A stretch of DNA of 64,000 nt from Streptomyces sp. ASQP_92 (GTDB lineage Bacteria; Actinomycetota; Actinomycetes; Streptomycetales; Streptomycetaceae), in assembly GCF_025399895.1 (NCBI RefSeq), contig NZ_JAODUA010000021.1:1-64000 (forward strand), written 5' to 3'. The notes below the pieces were generated by a model. It was not told where the DNA came from. It ran no database searches and was given only the letters and a program-made list of their open reading frames with translations. The translations under genes were made by a program, and so were the position numbers. Shown in pieces: positions 42,970-51,386 of this stretch (position 1 is the first letter of the stretch; each line of letters opens with the position of its first letter).

Positions 42970-43118
42970 TTCGCTCCTTTTAGGTCCGGGTTACCGCCGG
43001 ACCGTCGCTACTTCATGGGCGTACTCATCGCGTACTCATCGAGTGCTCATCGCAATCTCGACCTACTTCCAACTCGCGAGGTACCTGACCGCACGGGATT
43101 CCGTGCCGTACTTCTTTC

Positions 43119-43397
43119 TTACGTTGCGGCCTGCTCGACGTACTTCCGCAGGTCCGCGGTGTCGAGCGCTTCCTGGACCCTGAAGGCCCGGGAGAACGCC
43201 CGGCGGCGGACCGCCTGGTCGAGACAGACCGAGGCGGGGTGGACGTACGCACCCCGGCCGGGCAGCGTACCGCGAGGATCGGGGGCGCAAGCACCCTCGA
43301 CCGCCACGATGCGCAGCAGATCGCTCTTGGCCGCTCGCTCCCGGCATCCCACGCAGGTTCGCTCAGGGCAGGCGCGGGCGTGCGTCCGGCCAGACAC
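43119..43397 (-). CDS. ylxR: YlxR (DUF448) RNA-binding protein
   Basis: 92 residues. CPERTCVGCRERAAKSDLLRIV (Cys15/Cys18) and GRGAYVHPASVCLDQAVRRRAFSRAF are the DUF448 signature. Encoded between nusA and infB as in most Gram-positive bacteria; in Bacillus YlxR has been linked to nucleoid or transcriptional regulation. GTG 43397 with GGGAGG 11 nt upstream. Confidence 0.92.
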   Translation of the reverse strand: MSGRTHARACPERTCVGCRERAAKSDLLRIVAVEGACAPDPRGTLPGRGAYVHPASVCLDQAVRRRAFSRAFRVQEALDTADLRKYVEQAAT

Positions 43398-43472
43398 GTT
43401 TAAGTCTACCTCCCCGTAGCGACCTCACCCCTTGGGGGCAAAAATCGAACGGTTGTTGTCCAGAAAGCTTCA

Positions 43473-43498
43473 CCCTGCCCCGTGGAACCGGGGCGGGG
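43473..43498 (-). terminator. hairpin between nusA and ylxR
   Basis: 10-bp stem with one G-T pair (43473-43482 with 43489-43498), 6-nt loop, 16 nt after the nusA stop. Read leftward, GATTTTTG follows only about 25 nt later, so probably a weak internal terminator. Confidence 0.5.
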
Positions 43499-43514
43499 CC
43501 ACTTCTTATTCCCG

Positions 43515-44504
43515 TCAGTCCTGGTCGGACTGCTCGGTGTCCGGGCGGATGTCGATGCGCCAGCCGGTGAGGCGGGCGGCGAGCCGGGCGTTCTGGCCCT
43601 CCTTGCCGATGGCGAGGGAGAGCTGGTAGTCCGGCACGGTCACCCGCGCGGAGCGGGCCCCGAGGTCCACGACCTCGACCTTGGAGACCCGGGCCGGGGA
43701 CAGCGCGTTGGCCACCATCTCGGCCGGGTCGTCCGACCAGTCGACGATGTCGATCTTCTCGCCGTGCAGCTCGGCCATGACGCTGCGCACGCGGCTGCCC
43801 ATCGGGCCGATACAGGCACCCTTCGGGTTGATGCCGGAACGCGTCGACCGCACGGCGATCTTCGTGCGGTGACCGGCCTCGCGGGCGATGGCGGTGATCT
43901 CCACCGAACCGTCGGCGATCTCCGGGACCTCGAGCGCGAACAGCTTCTTGACCAGGTTGGGGTGGGTGCGCGACAGCGTCACCGAAGGACCGCGGACACC
44001 CTTGGCCACCCGAACGACGTACGTGCGCAGGCGCAGGCCGTGCGTGTACTCCTCGCCGGGCACCTGCTCCTGCACCGGCAGCATGGCCTCCATCTTGCCG
44101 ATGTCGACCAGGACGTTCTTGGGGTCCTTGCCCTGCTGGACCACGCCGGTGATGACGTCGCCCTCACGCCCGGCGAACTCACCGAAGGTGATGTCGTCCT
44201 CGGCGTCGCGCAGCCGCTGGAGAATGACCTGCTTGGCGGTGCTCGCCGCGATCCGGCCGAAGTCCGACGGAGTGTCGTCGAACTCCTTGGGCTCCTGGCC
44301 CTCTTCGAGGTCGGCCGGGTCTTCCTTCGCCCACACCGTGACATGACCGTTCTCACGGTCGAGCTTCACGCGCGCACGCCGGAAGCTGCCCTCGGTGCGG
44401 TGGTAGGCGATGAGGAGCGCCGACTCGATCGCCTCGACCAGCAGGTCGAAGGAGATCTCCTTCTCCCGGACCAGACCCCGCAGGGCACTCATGTCGATGT
44501 CCAC
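43515..44504 (-). CDS. nusA: transcription termination/antitermination protein NusA
   Basis: 329 residues, the short actinobacterial form: RNA-polymerase-binding N-terminal domain (1-100), S1 domain (about 108-185, GDVITGVVQQGKDPKNVLVDIGKMEAMLP), KH1 and KH2 (about 205-325, NPKGACIGPMGSRVRSVMAELHGEKIDIV; SLAIGKEGQNARLAARLTGWRIDI). No acidic C-terminal repeats. GTG 44504 with AGGAGG, two bases after the rimP stop. Confidence 0.96.
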   Translation of the reverse strand: MDIDMSALRGLVREKEISFDLLVEAIESALLIAYHRTEGSFRRARVKLDRENGHVTVWAKEDPADLEEGQEPKEFDDTPSDFGRIAASTAKQVILQRLRDAEDDITFGEFAGREGDVITGVVQQGKDPKNVLVDIGKMEAMLPVQEQVPGEEYTHGLRLRTYVVRVAKGVRGPSVTLSRTHPNLVKKLFALEVPEIADGSVEITAIAREAGHRTKIAVRSTRSGINPKGACIGPMGSRVRSVMAELHGEKIDIVDWSDDPAEMVANALSPARVSKVEVVDLGARSARVTVPDYQLSLAIGKEGQNARLAARLTGWRIDIRPDTEQSDQD

Positions 44505-44506
44505 GG

Positions 44507-45055
44507 CTACGCCTCCTCTTCGTTGTGCATGTCGTTCAGGATGTCGTTCTCGCTGTCTGCTGCGATCTCGTTCTTCCCGTCCTTGCGGTTGAACTCGATC
44601 TCGACCCGTGCCTTGGCGATCTCGGCGAAACCGATCCTGCGGGCGGTGGGCTTGCGCCCCTTCACGCCCGGGATCTCGGTGTCGATGCCGTCGTCGTCGG
44701 CCTTGAGGATGCGCGCGACCAGTTCGGTGCCGTCGTTGAGCTGGAGACGGGCGAGCCGGCCGGTGGCGCGCTGGTAGTGGCGGAGTTCGGTGAGCGGGCG
44801 CTCGGCGCCCGGAGACGTCACTTCGAGGACGTACTCCTCCTCGCCCATCGCGTCGCTCTCGTCGAGCAGCTCGGAGGCCGCCCTGCTCAGCTCTGCGCAG
44901 GTGTCCAGCTCGACGCCCTGGTCGGAGTCGACCACGATTCGCAGTACGCGCCGGCGGCCCGCCCGGGACACCTCGATCTCCTCGAGGTCCAGATCCTTCG
45001 CGCTGACGAGCGGCTCCAGGAGACCGCGCAGCCTGTCGCTCTGGGTCGTGCTCAT
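44507..45055 (-). CDS. rimP: ribosome maturation factor RimP
   Basis: 182 residues. Conserved core LDLEEIEVSRAGRRRVLRIVVDSDQGVELDTCAELSRAASELLDE and YVLEVTSPGAERPLTELRHYQRATGRLARL. Acts in late 30S assembly. An acidic tail (AADSENDILNDMHNEEEA) extends past the SH3-like domain. ATG 45055 with GAGGAG. First gene of the leftward translation operon. Confidence 0.95.
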   Translation of the reverse strand: MSTTQSDRLRGLLEPLVSAKDLDLEEIEVSRAGRRRVLRIVVDSDQGVELDTCAELSRAASELLDESDAMGEEEYVLEVTSPGAERPLTELRHYQRATGRLARLQLNDGTELVARILKADDDGIDTEIPGVKGRKPTARRIGFAEIAKARVEIEFNRKDGKNEIAADSENDILNDMHNEEEA

Positions 45056-45250
45056 CCGGGTGACTCCTCGGCCGCGTCTGCTGTTGTGGGGGATCGTCGT
45101 CGCGTACGGCGGCCGTCGTTCGACCGCCGCCGTCAGGTCAAAGGGTATCCGGTCCGGGAGGGTGTTGCCGTCCACCGCCCGGCGGCCGCGGGTACGCTCG
45201 CCTGCGGTGATCACTCGGTCACCGGCGGACCGGCACACAGGGAGAGACAC

Positions 45251-45799
45251 GTGCGGCACCCGGGGACCACGCGAAGGTGTGTGCTGGCCGTGACGGGAGC
45301 GGCGGCCGCAGGGGTGCTGGCCGGCTGCTCCGACGCGGGTTCCGAGGGCGGGACGCGCAGCTCTGCGCCGGGCGCCCGGGAGGCCGCGGCCCGCACGGAG
45401 GCGGCGCTGCGCGCCCGGACCTCGGCGGCGAGCCGGGCCCTGGTCGCCCAGTACGACGCGGTCCTCGCGATGCATCCGACGCTGCGGGAGCGCCTCGCGC
45501 CGCTGCGCGAGCAGGCCGCACAGCACGGCACGGCGCTCGCGCCGCCCGCCTCCGCGCAGGCCTCCCCCGGGTCCTCCTCCCCCACGCCCTCCGCCGCCGC
45601 GCCGTCCTCCCCGTCCGCCATCTCCTCCGTGCCGGCCGACGCCGACGAGGCGCTCAAACAGCTCGCCCAGGCCGAACGGCGCACCTCCGACGCCCAGTTG
45701 ACGGCCCTGGCCACCGCACCGCCGGAGCTCGCCCGGCTGCTCGCCTCGGTGGCCGCCTCCGGCGCCGGCCACGCCTACCTCCTGGGCGGGGGCGCCTGA
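45251..45799 (+). CDS. putative lipoprotein
   Basis: 182 residues, GTG 45251 with GGGAG upstream. N-terminus TTRRCVLAVTGAAAAGVLAGC: lipobox LAGC with Cys26, preceded by a twin arginine, so export may be by Tat. The mature part is Ala/Ser/Pro-rich with a helical stretch (AAARTEAALRARTSAASRALVAQYDAVLAMHPTLRERLAPLREQAAQHG), where the histidines and glutamates resemble half of a ferritin-like bundle. Stop overlaps the ferritin-like gene (TGATG). Function unknown; conserved next to rimP in Streptomyces as far as I recall. Confidence 0.8.
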   Translation: MRHPGTTRRCVLAVTGAAAAGVLAGCSDAGSEGGTRSSAPGAREAAARTEAALRARTSAASRALVAQYDAVLAMHPTLRERLAPLREQAAQHGTALAPPASAQASPGSSSPTPSAAAPSSPSAISSVPADADEALKQLAQAERRTSDAQLTALATAPPELARLLASVAASGAGHAYLLGGGA

Positions 45800-46245
45800 T
45801 GGCCGAGCCCCTGAACGCCGCGCAGGCCGCGCTGGCCGCCGAACACGCGGCGGTGTACGGGTACGGGGTGCTCGGCGGCCGGCTCGCCGGAGCCCGCGCC
45901 ACCGAGGCCCACGACGCGCTCACCGCACATCGCTCGCGCCGCGACTTTTTGGCCCGTACGGTGCGTGACCTGGGCGGATCGCCGGTGGCGGCGGCCCCGG
46001 CCTACGCGCTGCCGTTCGCCGTGCCGGACGCGTCCGCGGCGCTGCGGCTGGCCACCGAGCTGGAGGACCGGGTCGCCGGGGTCTACTCCGATCTCGTCCG
46101 GGCCGCCGAGGGGCCGCTGCGCCAGGAGGCGGCCCTCGCCCTGCGTGAGGCGGCGGTGCGGGCCGTGCGGTGGCGGGGCGGCAGCGTAGCCTTTCCTGGG
46201 CTCGCGGAACGCCCGAGCGCACCGGTTCCACCGGCCAGTACCTGA
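45799..46245 (+). CDS. ferritin-like (DUF4439) protein
   Basis: 148 residues, almost all alpha-helical. AALAAEHAAVYGYGVLGGRL (Glu/His in a helix) and the later helices with ELEDRVAGVYSDLVRAAEG fit a ferritin-like four-helix bundle of the DUF4439 type. Metal binding is plausible (Glu15, His16) but unproven. Translationally coupled to the lipoprotein gene, which suggests a working pair. Confidence 0.78.
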   Translation: MAEPLNAAQAALAAEHAAVYGYGVLGGRLAGARATEAHDALTAHRSRRDFLARTVRDLGGSPVAAAPAYALPFAVPDASAALRLATELEDRVAGVYSDLVRAAEGPLRQEAALALREAAVRAVRWRGGSVAFPGLAERPSAPVPPAST

Positions 46246-46283
46246 GTTCCACCGGCTGTACCTGAGCAAGGGGCAATACACGC

Positions 46284-47195
46284 ATGGCTTTCGAACCGCC
46301 TGAGCGGCTGGTCCGCGCGCTCGGCGAGACGTACGGGGACGCGCTGGCCGGGCCCTGGCTCGACCGACTGCCCGCGCTGGCCGAGGAGTCGGCCACCCGG
46401 CGGGGCCTCGCCGTCGACCGGGTGCAGGCGCCGGGGGGCCGCTCCAGCCTGGTGGCTCTCGTACGCCGTCCCGACGGCACCCCGGCCGCCCTCAAGGTCG
46501 CCCCGTCCTTCGCCCGCCCCGATCTGGAGCGCGCGGCGCTGGCGCACTGGCACGGGTGGGGGGCCGCCCAGTTGCTGGACGAGGAGACGTCCGGGGAGAC
46601 GCCCGACGACGCGCTTCTGCTGGAGCGGCTGCACCCCGAGGTGTCGCTGCGCTCGCTGCCCGAGGCCAAGGCCCTGCTGGAGGCGGCCGGTATCGTGCGG
46701 CGGCTGTGGGTCGAGCCGCCCGCGGGCCACGCCTTCGAGACGGTGGCCGACCGCACGGAGCGCCAGAGCGCGGCGATGCGGGCCTCGCGGGATCCCGAAC
46801 TCGCCCCGCTCGTCTCGGCCGCGCTCGCCGCCCGCGACGAACTGGCCGCCGCCGCGCCGGAGTTGCTGCTCCTTCACGGCAACTTCCGCCAGAGCAAGGT
46901 GCTTTCGGGCGAGCGGGCGCCGTGGTTGACCGTGGGGCCCGAGCCGCTGGTGGGTGAACGGGCCTACGATCTGGCGCGGTTGGTACGGGACCGGGTGGAG
47001 GACCTCATCGCGGCGCCGAGCGGGGCGTCCGCCGCGCGGCGCCGCGTCAACAAGCTGGCCGACTCCCTGGACGTCGATCCGGCTCGGCTGCACGGGTGGA
47101 CGCTGTTCCGGGCGGTCGAGTCCGGGTTGCGGGCGCGGGCGGCGGGCCGCCACCAGGACGCGGAACTCCTCCTGGAATTCGCCGGCTGGCTATAA
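46284..47195 (+). CDS. aminoglycoside phosphotransferase-fold protein, probable pseudokinase
   Basis: 303 residues resembling the APH(6)/streptomycin 6-kinase branch of the APH kinase fold. The N-lobe keeps an ALKVA lysine (Lys71) and a helix glutamate (Glu83). The catalytic loop reads LLHGNFRQSKVL where active enzymes have HGDLHHGNVL: Asp is Asn200 and the metal-binding Asn is Lys205. The DFG-equivalent Asp (normally AIDPK) is Gly218 in LTVGPEPLVGERAYDL. Three catalytic positions are thus lost while the fold and the LVGExAYDLA segment are kept. Probably not a drug-resistance kinase; a binding or regulatory role is inference. Confidence 0.8.
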   Translation: MAFEPPERLVRALGETYGDALAGPWLDRLPALAEESATRRGLAVDRVQAPGGRSSLVALVRRPDGTPAALKVAPSFARPDLERAALAHWHGWGAAQLLDEETSGETPDDALLLERLHPEVSLRSLPEAKALLEAAGIVRRLWVEPPAGHAFETVADRTERQSAAMRASRDPELAPLVSAALAARDELAAAAPELLLLHGNFRQSKVLSGERAPWLTVGPEPLVGERAYDLARLVRDRVEDLIAAPSGASAARRRVNKLADSLDVDPARLHGWTLFRAVESGLRARAAGRHQDAELLLEFAGWL

Positions 47196-47846
47196 CCCCC
47201 TGGGCCTCCGCCCCCCACCCGTGCAGCGGGGTTGGTTGGTTCCGGGCCCCCTGGGGCTCCGCCCCAGACCCCGTTCGCGCCTGAACGGCGCTCGTCCTCA
47301 ATCGCCGGACAGGCTGAGGTGCCCCGTGCGGGCCAGCACCGAGCAGTCAAGGAACACGGCGGCGGCCCAAGGTAGCCAGTGCGGGCCAGCACCGACTAGC
47401 TGGGGGCGCGGGGAACTGCGCGAAAAGCGACCACGATCCGCAGACCGAAGGGCCTTTAGGGGCGCGGGGAACTGCGCGAGAAGCGACCACGGCCCGCAGG
47501 TCGAGAGGGGTTGGGGGCGCGGGGAACTGCGCAAGAAGCGACCACGATCCGCAGGGTCGAGAGGGGTTGGGGGCGCGGGGAACTGCGCAAGAAGCGACCA
47601 CGATCCGCAGGTCGAGAGGGGTTGGGGGCGCGAGGAACTGCGCAAGAAGCGACCACGATCCGCAGGTCGAGAGGGGTTGGGGGCGCGAGGAACTGCGCAA
47701 GAAGCGACCACGATCCGCAGGGTCGAGAGGGGTTGGGGGCGCGAGGAACTGCGCGAGAAGCGAGCACGGCCCGCGGGCGGGCGCCGGGCCGTCCCCCACC
47801 CCCCGGAGGGTTTCGGGAAGGGGCGGGGTGGGGGAGAAAACCCGGC
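47196..47846. repeat. repeat-filled region after pseudokinase
   Basis: 651 bases without a gene. Contents in order: a GC-rich segment with CTGGGGC-TCC-GCCCCAG hairpin (47251-47267); a conserved block (CGCCTGAACGGCGCTCGTCCTC..., about 47278-47330); seven ~55-bp repeat units (47402-47790); and a C/G-rich closing block (about 47803-47840) right at the proS stop. The same module recurs at 51137-51386. Confidence 0.8.
47402..47790. repeat. ~55-bp tandem repeat array, seven copies
   Basis: Units start at 47402, 47459, 47513, 47569, 47624, 47679 and 47735 (spacing 57, 54, 56, 55, 55, 56). Each contains GGGGCGCGGGGAACTGCGC, then AAGAAGCGACCACGATCCGCAGG and a GTCGAGAGGGGTT linker. Units 3-6 are nearly identical and the outer units diverge. 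Length variation of 1-3 bp rules out coding use. Confidence 0.9.
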
Positions 47847-47848
47847 GG

Positions 47849-49549
47849 TCAGGCCGACAGGCGGGCGATCGCCTCGGCCAGCGGCAGCTCCTCGCGCTCA
47901 CCCGTACGGCGATCCTTCAGCTCGAAGACACCCTCGGCGACCCGCCGCCCGGCGACCAGGATCTGCGGCACACCCATGAGCTCGGCGTCCGTGAACTTCA
48001 CGCCGGGCGAGACCCCGGCCCGGTCGTCCACCAGCACCCGCAGCCCCGCCGCACGCAGCTGCTCGGCCGCGTCCAGCGCCGCCTCGGTCTGGACCGCCTT
48101 GCCCGCGGCGACGACGTGCACATCGGCCGGCGCGATCTCGGCGGGCCAGCACAGGCCCTTGTCGTCCGCCGTCTGCTCGGCGAGGGCCGCCACGGCGCGC
48201 GAGACGCCGATGCCGTACGAGCCCATGGTGACCCGGACCGGCTTGCCCTCCTTGCCGAGGACGTCGAGCTGGAAGGTGTCGGCGTACTTGCGGCCGAGCT
48301 GGAAGATGTGGCCGATCTCGATCGCGCGGTCCAGCTTGAGGCCGACCCCGCAGGACGGGCAGGGGTCGCCCTCCTCGACCACGACGACGTCGAGGTAGTC
48401 GTCGACCTCGAAGTCGCGGCCGCAGACCACGTTGCGGGCGTGCGTGTCGGCCTTGTTGGCGCCGGTGACCCAGGCGGTGCCGGGGGCGATGCGCGGGTCG
48501 GCGATGTAGCGGACCTTCTCCAGGCCCTGCGGGCCGACATAGCCGCGTACGAGGTCGGGGCGGTCGGCGAAGTCCTCGGCCGTCACGAGCTCCACGACCG
48601 CCGGGGCCAGGTGCTCGCCGAGCTTGCCGAGGTCCACCTCGCGGTCGCCGGGCACGCCGACGGCGACGATCTCGCCGTCCACCTTGACCAGGAGGTTCTT
48701 CAGGGTGGCCGAGGCGGGGACGCCGAGGTGTGCGGCGAGGGTCTCGATGGTGGGGGTGTCGGGGGTGTCGATCTCCTCGACGGGGCCGTGCGCGGAGCCG
48801 TCGACCGGGGCGGCGACGAAGGTCACGGCCTCGGTGTTGGCCGCGTAGTCGCACGCCGGGCAGTCCACGAAGGTGTCCTCGCCCGCGGCGGCCGGAGCCA
48901 GGAACTCCTCGGAGGCGGAGCCGCCCATGGCGCCGGAGACGGCGGACACGATCCGGTAGTCGAGGCCGAGGCGCGCGAAGATCTTCTGGTAGGCCGCGCG
49001 GTGCAGGGCGTACGACTCGGCGAGGCCCTCGTCGGTGGTGTCGAAGGAGTACGAGTCCTTCATCTGGAACTCGCGGCCGCGCAGCACGCCGGAGCGGGGG
49101 CGGGCCTCGTCGCGGTACTTGGTCTGGATCTGGTAGAGCATCACCGGCAGGTCCTTGTAGGACGTGCACTGGTCCTTGACGGTCTGCGTGAAGACCTCTT
49201 CGTGCGTGGGGCCGAGCAGGTACTCACCGCCCTTGCGGTCCTTGAGGCGGAACAGCAGGTCGCCGTACTCCTCCCAGCGGCCGCTCGCCTCGTACGCCTC
49301 CTTGGGCAGCAGCGCGGGCAGCAGCACCTCCTGCGCGCCGATGGCGTCCATCTCCTCGCGGACCACGGTGGAGATGTTGTCCAGGACCTTCTTGCCGAGC
49401 GGCAGCCAGGTCCAGATGCCGGCGGCGTTGCGGCGCACGTATCCGGCGCGGACCAGGAGCTTGTGGCTGAGCGTCTCGGCGTCCGCCGGGTCGTCGCGCA
49501 ATGTCTTGGCCATCAGATTGGACATGCGCTGAACCTGGGCGGCTGCCAT
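47849..49549 (-). CDS. proS: prolyl-tRNA synthetase, bacterial type
   Basis: 566 residues. Class II catalytic core with motif 2 (RDEARPRSGVLRGREFQMKDSYSF) and motif 3 (GSYGIGVSRAVAALAEQ), the YbaK-like editing insertion (about 220-390, with NLLVKVDGEIVAVGVPGDREVDLGKL) removing misacylated alanine, and the anticodon-binding C-terminus. A CPACDY / CPSCG cysteine pair brackets the insertion. Long bacterial form. ATG 49549 with AGGAGAG. The stop abuts the repeat module. Confidence 0.96.
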   Translation of the reverse strand: MAAAQVQRMSNLMAKTLRDDPADAETLSHKLLVRAGYVRRNAAGIWTWLPLGKKVLDNISTVVREEMDAIGAQEVLLPALLPKEAYEASGRWEEYGDLLFRLKDRKGGEYLLGPTHEEVFTQTVKDQCTSYKDLPVMLYQIQTKYRDEARPRSGVLRGREFQMKDSYSFDTTDEGLAESYALHRAAYQKIFARLGLDYRIVSAVSGAMGGSASEEFLAPAAAGEDTFVDCPACDYAANTEAVTFVAAPVDGSAHGPVEEIDTPDTPTIETLAAHLGVPASATLKNLLVKVDGEIVAVGVPGDREVDLGKLGEHLAPAVVELVTAEDFADRPDLVRGYVGPQGLEKVRYIADPRIAPGTAWVTGANKADTHARNVVCGRDFEVDDYLDVVVVEEGDPCPSCGVGLKLDRAIEIGHIFQLGRKYADTFQLDVLGKEGKPVRVTMGSYGIGVSRAVAALAEQTADDKGLCWPAEIAPADVHVVAAGKAVQTEAALDAAEQLRAAGLRVLVDDRAGVSPGVKFTDAELMGVPQILVAGRRVAEGVFELKDRRTGEREELPLAEAIARLSA

Positions 49550-49640
49550 GGATTTCTCTCCTGTACGTGCACGGGGTGATGCCTGGAGGTTAACCGGGCG
49601 CCCCGAGTGCGCGGAAATCCGTTTCCCGCGGTCCCGCTCG

Positions 49641-50204
49641 CTAGCGGTGGTCCGGCGGGTCGCGCCGCAGCAGCGGAAGGGGGGCGCCCATCACCGCGTA
49701 CCGCCGTGCCGCGCTCGGGAAGTGCACCTGGCGGGCGAGGTCGACATAGCCGAGCGCGCGGTACAGGGCGCGGGCGGGGCTCTCGGTGTCGATCGCGGAG
49801 AGGATCGAGCGGGGCTGGGCGGCGGTGTCGGTGATGGTGGTGATGAGCGCCCGCCCCACGCCCCGGTTCTGGAAGTCGGGGTGGACGTGCAGCTCGGTGA
49901 TCACGAAGGTGTCGTCGAGCCAGTGGTCGGTGGCGTTGTTGCGCAGATACGGCTCCACGACGGTGGACCACCAGTGGGCCCGGTCGTTGGGCATGCCGTA
50001 GACGAAGCCCGCCAGGCGCCCGTCGGCGGTGGTGGCTCCGAGTGCCCGGGCACCGGGGTAGGAGAGGTGCCGCAGCACGATGTGGCGGCGCACCCCGACC
50101 TCTTCGGCGCTGAGTCCGAAGGCGATCGCCTGTACGGCGAGCGCCTCGTCCACGCGGGCCGCGAGGTCGAGCGGTCCGACGGTCACGTCAGAGTCATCAG
50201 GCAT
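49641..50204 (-). CDS. GNAT family N-acetyltransferase
   Basis: 187 residues. Acetyl-CoA pyrophosphate loop QNRGVGRALI (Q/RxxGxG/A), preceded by ITELHVHPDF and followed by ESPARALYRALGYV, the classic GNAT motifs A and B. Substrate unknown. ATG 50204. Downstream of the larger GNAT gene by 15 nt, so probably co-transcribed. Confidence 0.85.
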   Translation of the reverse strand: MPDDSDVTVGPLDLAARVDEALAVQAIAFGLSAEEVGVRRHIVLRHLSYPGARALGATTADGRLAGFVYGMPNDRAHWWSTVVEPYLRNNATDHWLDDTFVITELHVHPDFQNRGVGRALITTITDTAAQPRSILSAIDTESPARALYRALGYVDLARQVHFPSAARRYAVMGAPLPLLRRDPPDHR

Positions 50205-50219
50205 GGGCGCACCCTAACC

Positions 50220-51065
50220 TCAGAAGAGCACGCTCATGAATGCTCCGGTCTCGCGGAAGCCGACCCGCCGGTAGCAGGCGCGGGCGGGGGCGTTGAAGTC
50301 GTTCACGTAGAGGCTGACGATGGGGGCGACGTCCGCGAGGGCGTAGCGCAGCACGGCCGCCATGCCGGTGGCCGACAGGCCCTTGCCGCGGTGTTCGGGG
50401 GCGACCCACACGCCCTGGATCTGGCAGGCCTGGTTGGTGGCGGCGCCGATCTCGGCCTTGAAGACGACCTTGCCGTCCTCGATACGGGCGAACGAGCGCC
50501 CCGCGCCGACGAGTTCGGCGACCCGGGCCTGGTAGAGCAGTCCGCCGTCACCGGCGAGCGGGGAGACGCCGACCTCCTCGGTGAACATGGCGACGCAGGC
50601 CGGCATGATCACGTCCATCTCGTCCTTGCGGATGCGGCGGACGTACGGGTCGGGGGCGATGTCGTCGGGCATCCGCTCGGCGACCATCAGGGGCTGGTGC
50701 GGGCGTACGTCGCGGGCCGGGCCCCAGTGCGGTTCGAGCAGCCGCCACAGCCGGGCGGTGGGTTCGGCGGGGCCGACGATCGAGGAGCAGCGGCGGCCCG
50801 TGCGGCGGGCCCGGTCGGCGAAGGAACGTACCGCCTCGGGGGTCGCGCAGATCGGTACGAGGTTGGCGCCGGAGTAGCACAGGGAGCGGAGGCGGCCGTC
50901 CGCGTACCAGCCCCACATCTCGCCACCGAGGCGCCAGGGGTCGAGGCCGGCGATCTGTACGCGGGAGGTCACGAAGGCGTTGGCGACCGGGTCGCTCTCC
51001 AGGATGGCGAGCGCCGCGCCGAGGTCGCCGGGTTCGAGGACCCGGGTGGTGGTCTGCATCAACAC
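50220..51065 (-). CDS. GNAT family protein with DUF4081 N-terminus
   Basis: 281 residues. The N-terminal half (1-140: LGAALAILESDPVANAFVTSRVQIAGLDPWRLGGEMWGWYADGRLRSLCYSGANLVPI) is the DUF4081 type. The C-terminal GNAT domain has WVAPEHRGKGLSATGMAAVL and PARACYRRVGF. Conserved in actinobacteria near ispG; substrate unknown. GTG 51065 preferred (GAGG 7-10 nt upstream); ATG 51059 is the alternative. Confidence 0.85.
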   Translation of the reverse strand: MLMQTTTRVLEPGDLGAALAILESDPVANAFVTSRVQIAGLDPWRLGGEMWGWYADGRLRSLCYSGANLVPICATPEAVRSFADRARRTGRRCSSIVGPAEPTARLWRLLEPHWGPARDVRPHQPLMVAERMPDDIAPDPYVRRIRKDEMDVIMPACVAMFTEEVGVSPLAGDGGLLYQARVAELVGAGRSFARIEDGKVVFKAEIGAATNQACQIQGVWVAPEHRGKGLSATGMAAVLRYALADVAPIVSLYVNDFNAPARACYRRVGFRETGAFMSVLF

Positions 51066-51136
51066 GAGGGGGCCTCACGGGACGGACTGCTGATCTCCGC
51101 ACTGTACCCGCCACCGCGCCACCGACGCCCCCACAC

Positions 51137-51386
51137 CCCTGGGGCTCCGCCCCAGACCCCGTATCGCGCCTGAACGGCGCTCGTCCTCAAACGCCGGACG
51201 GGCTGAGGTTGCCCGATGCGGGCCGGCGCCGAGCAGCTAAGGGGCGCGAGGAACTGCGCGAGAAGCGACCACGGCCCGCAGTCGAGAGGGGGTTAGAGGC
51301 GCGGGGAACTGCGCGAGAAGCGACCGCAGTCCGCAGCCGACCCCCGCCCCCGGAGGGTCTCGGGAAGGGGCGGGGTGGGGAGAAAC
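51137..51386. repeat. dispersed repeat module, copy 2
   Basis: Between the GNAT and ispG genes. Contains CTGGGGC-TCC-GCCCCAG (51139-51155), the CGCCTGAACGGCGCTCGTCCTC block, two GGGGCGCG(A/G)GGAACTGCGCGAGAAGCGACC units (near 51240 and 51297) and the closing block CCCCCGGAGGGTCTCGGGAA...GGGGCGGGGTGGGG up to the ispG stop. Same order as at 47249-47846, with two units instead of seven. Confidence 0.85.

Noticed and set aside
46284..47195. Aminoglycoside resistance gene
   Set aside because: The catalytic Asp, metal-binding Asn and DFG-equivalent Asp are all substituted.
47402..47790. CRISPR array
   Set aside because: The whole ~55-bp unit is conserved, including what would be spacers; unit length varies and no cas genes are near.
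47298..47967. Repetitive open frames in the 55-bp array (e.g. RSSPRPQPLSTC repeats)
   Set aside because: Unit lengths 54-57 bp break any constant frame; frames stay open only because of composition.
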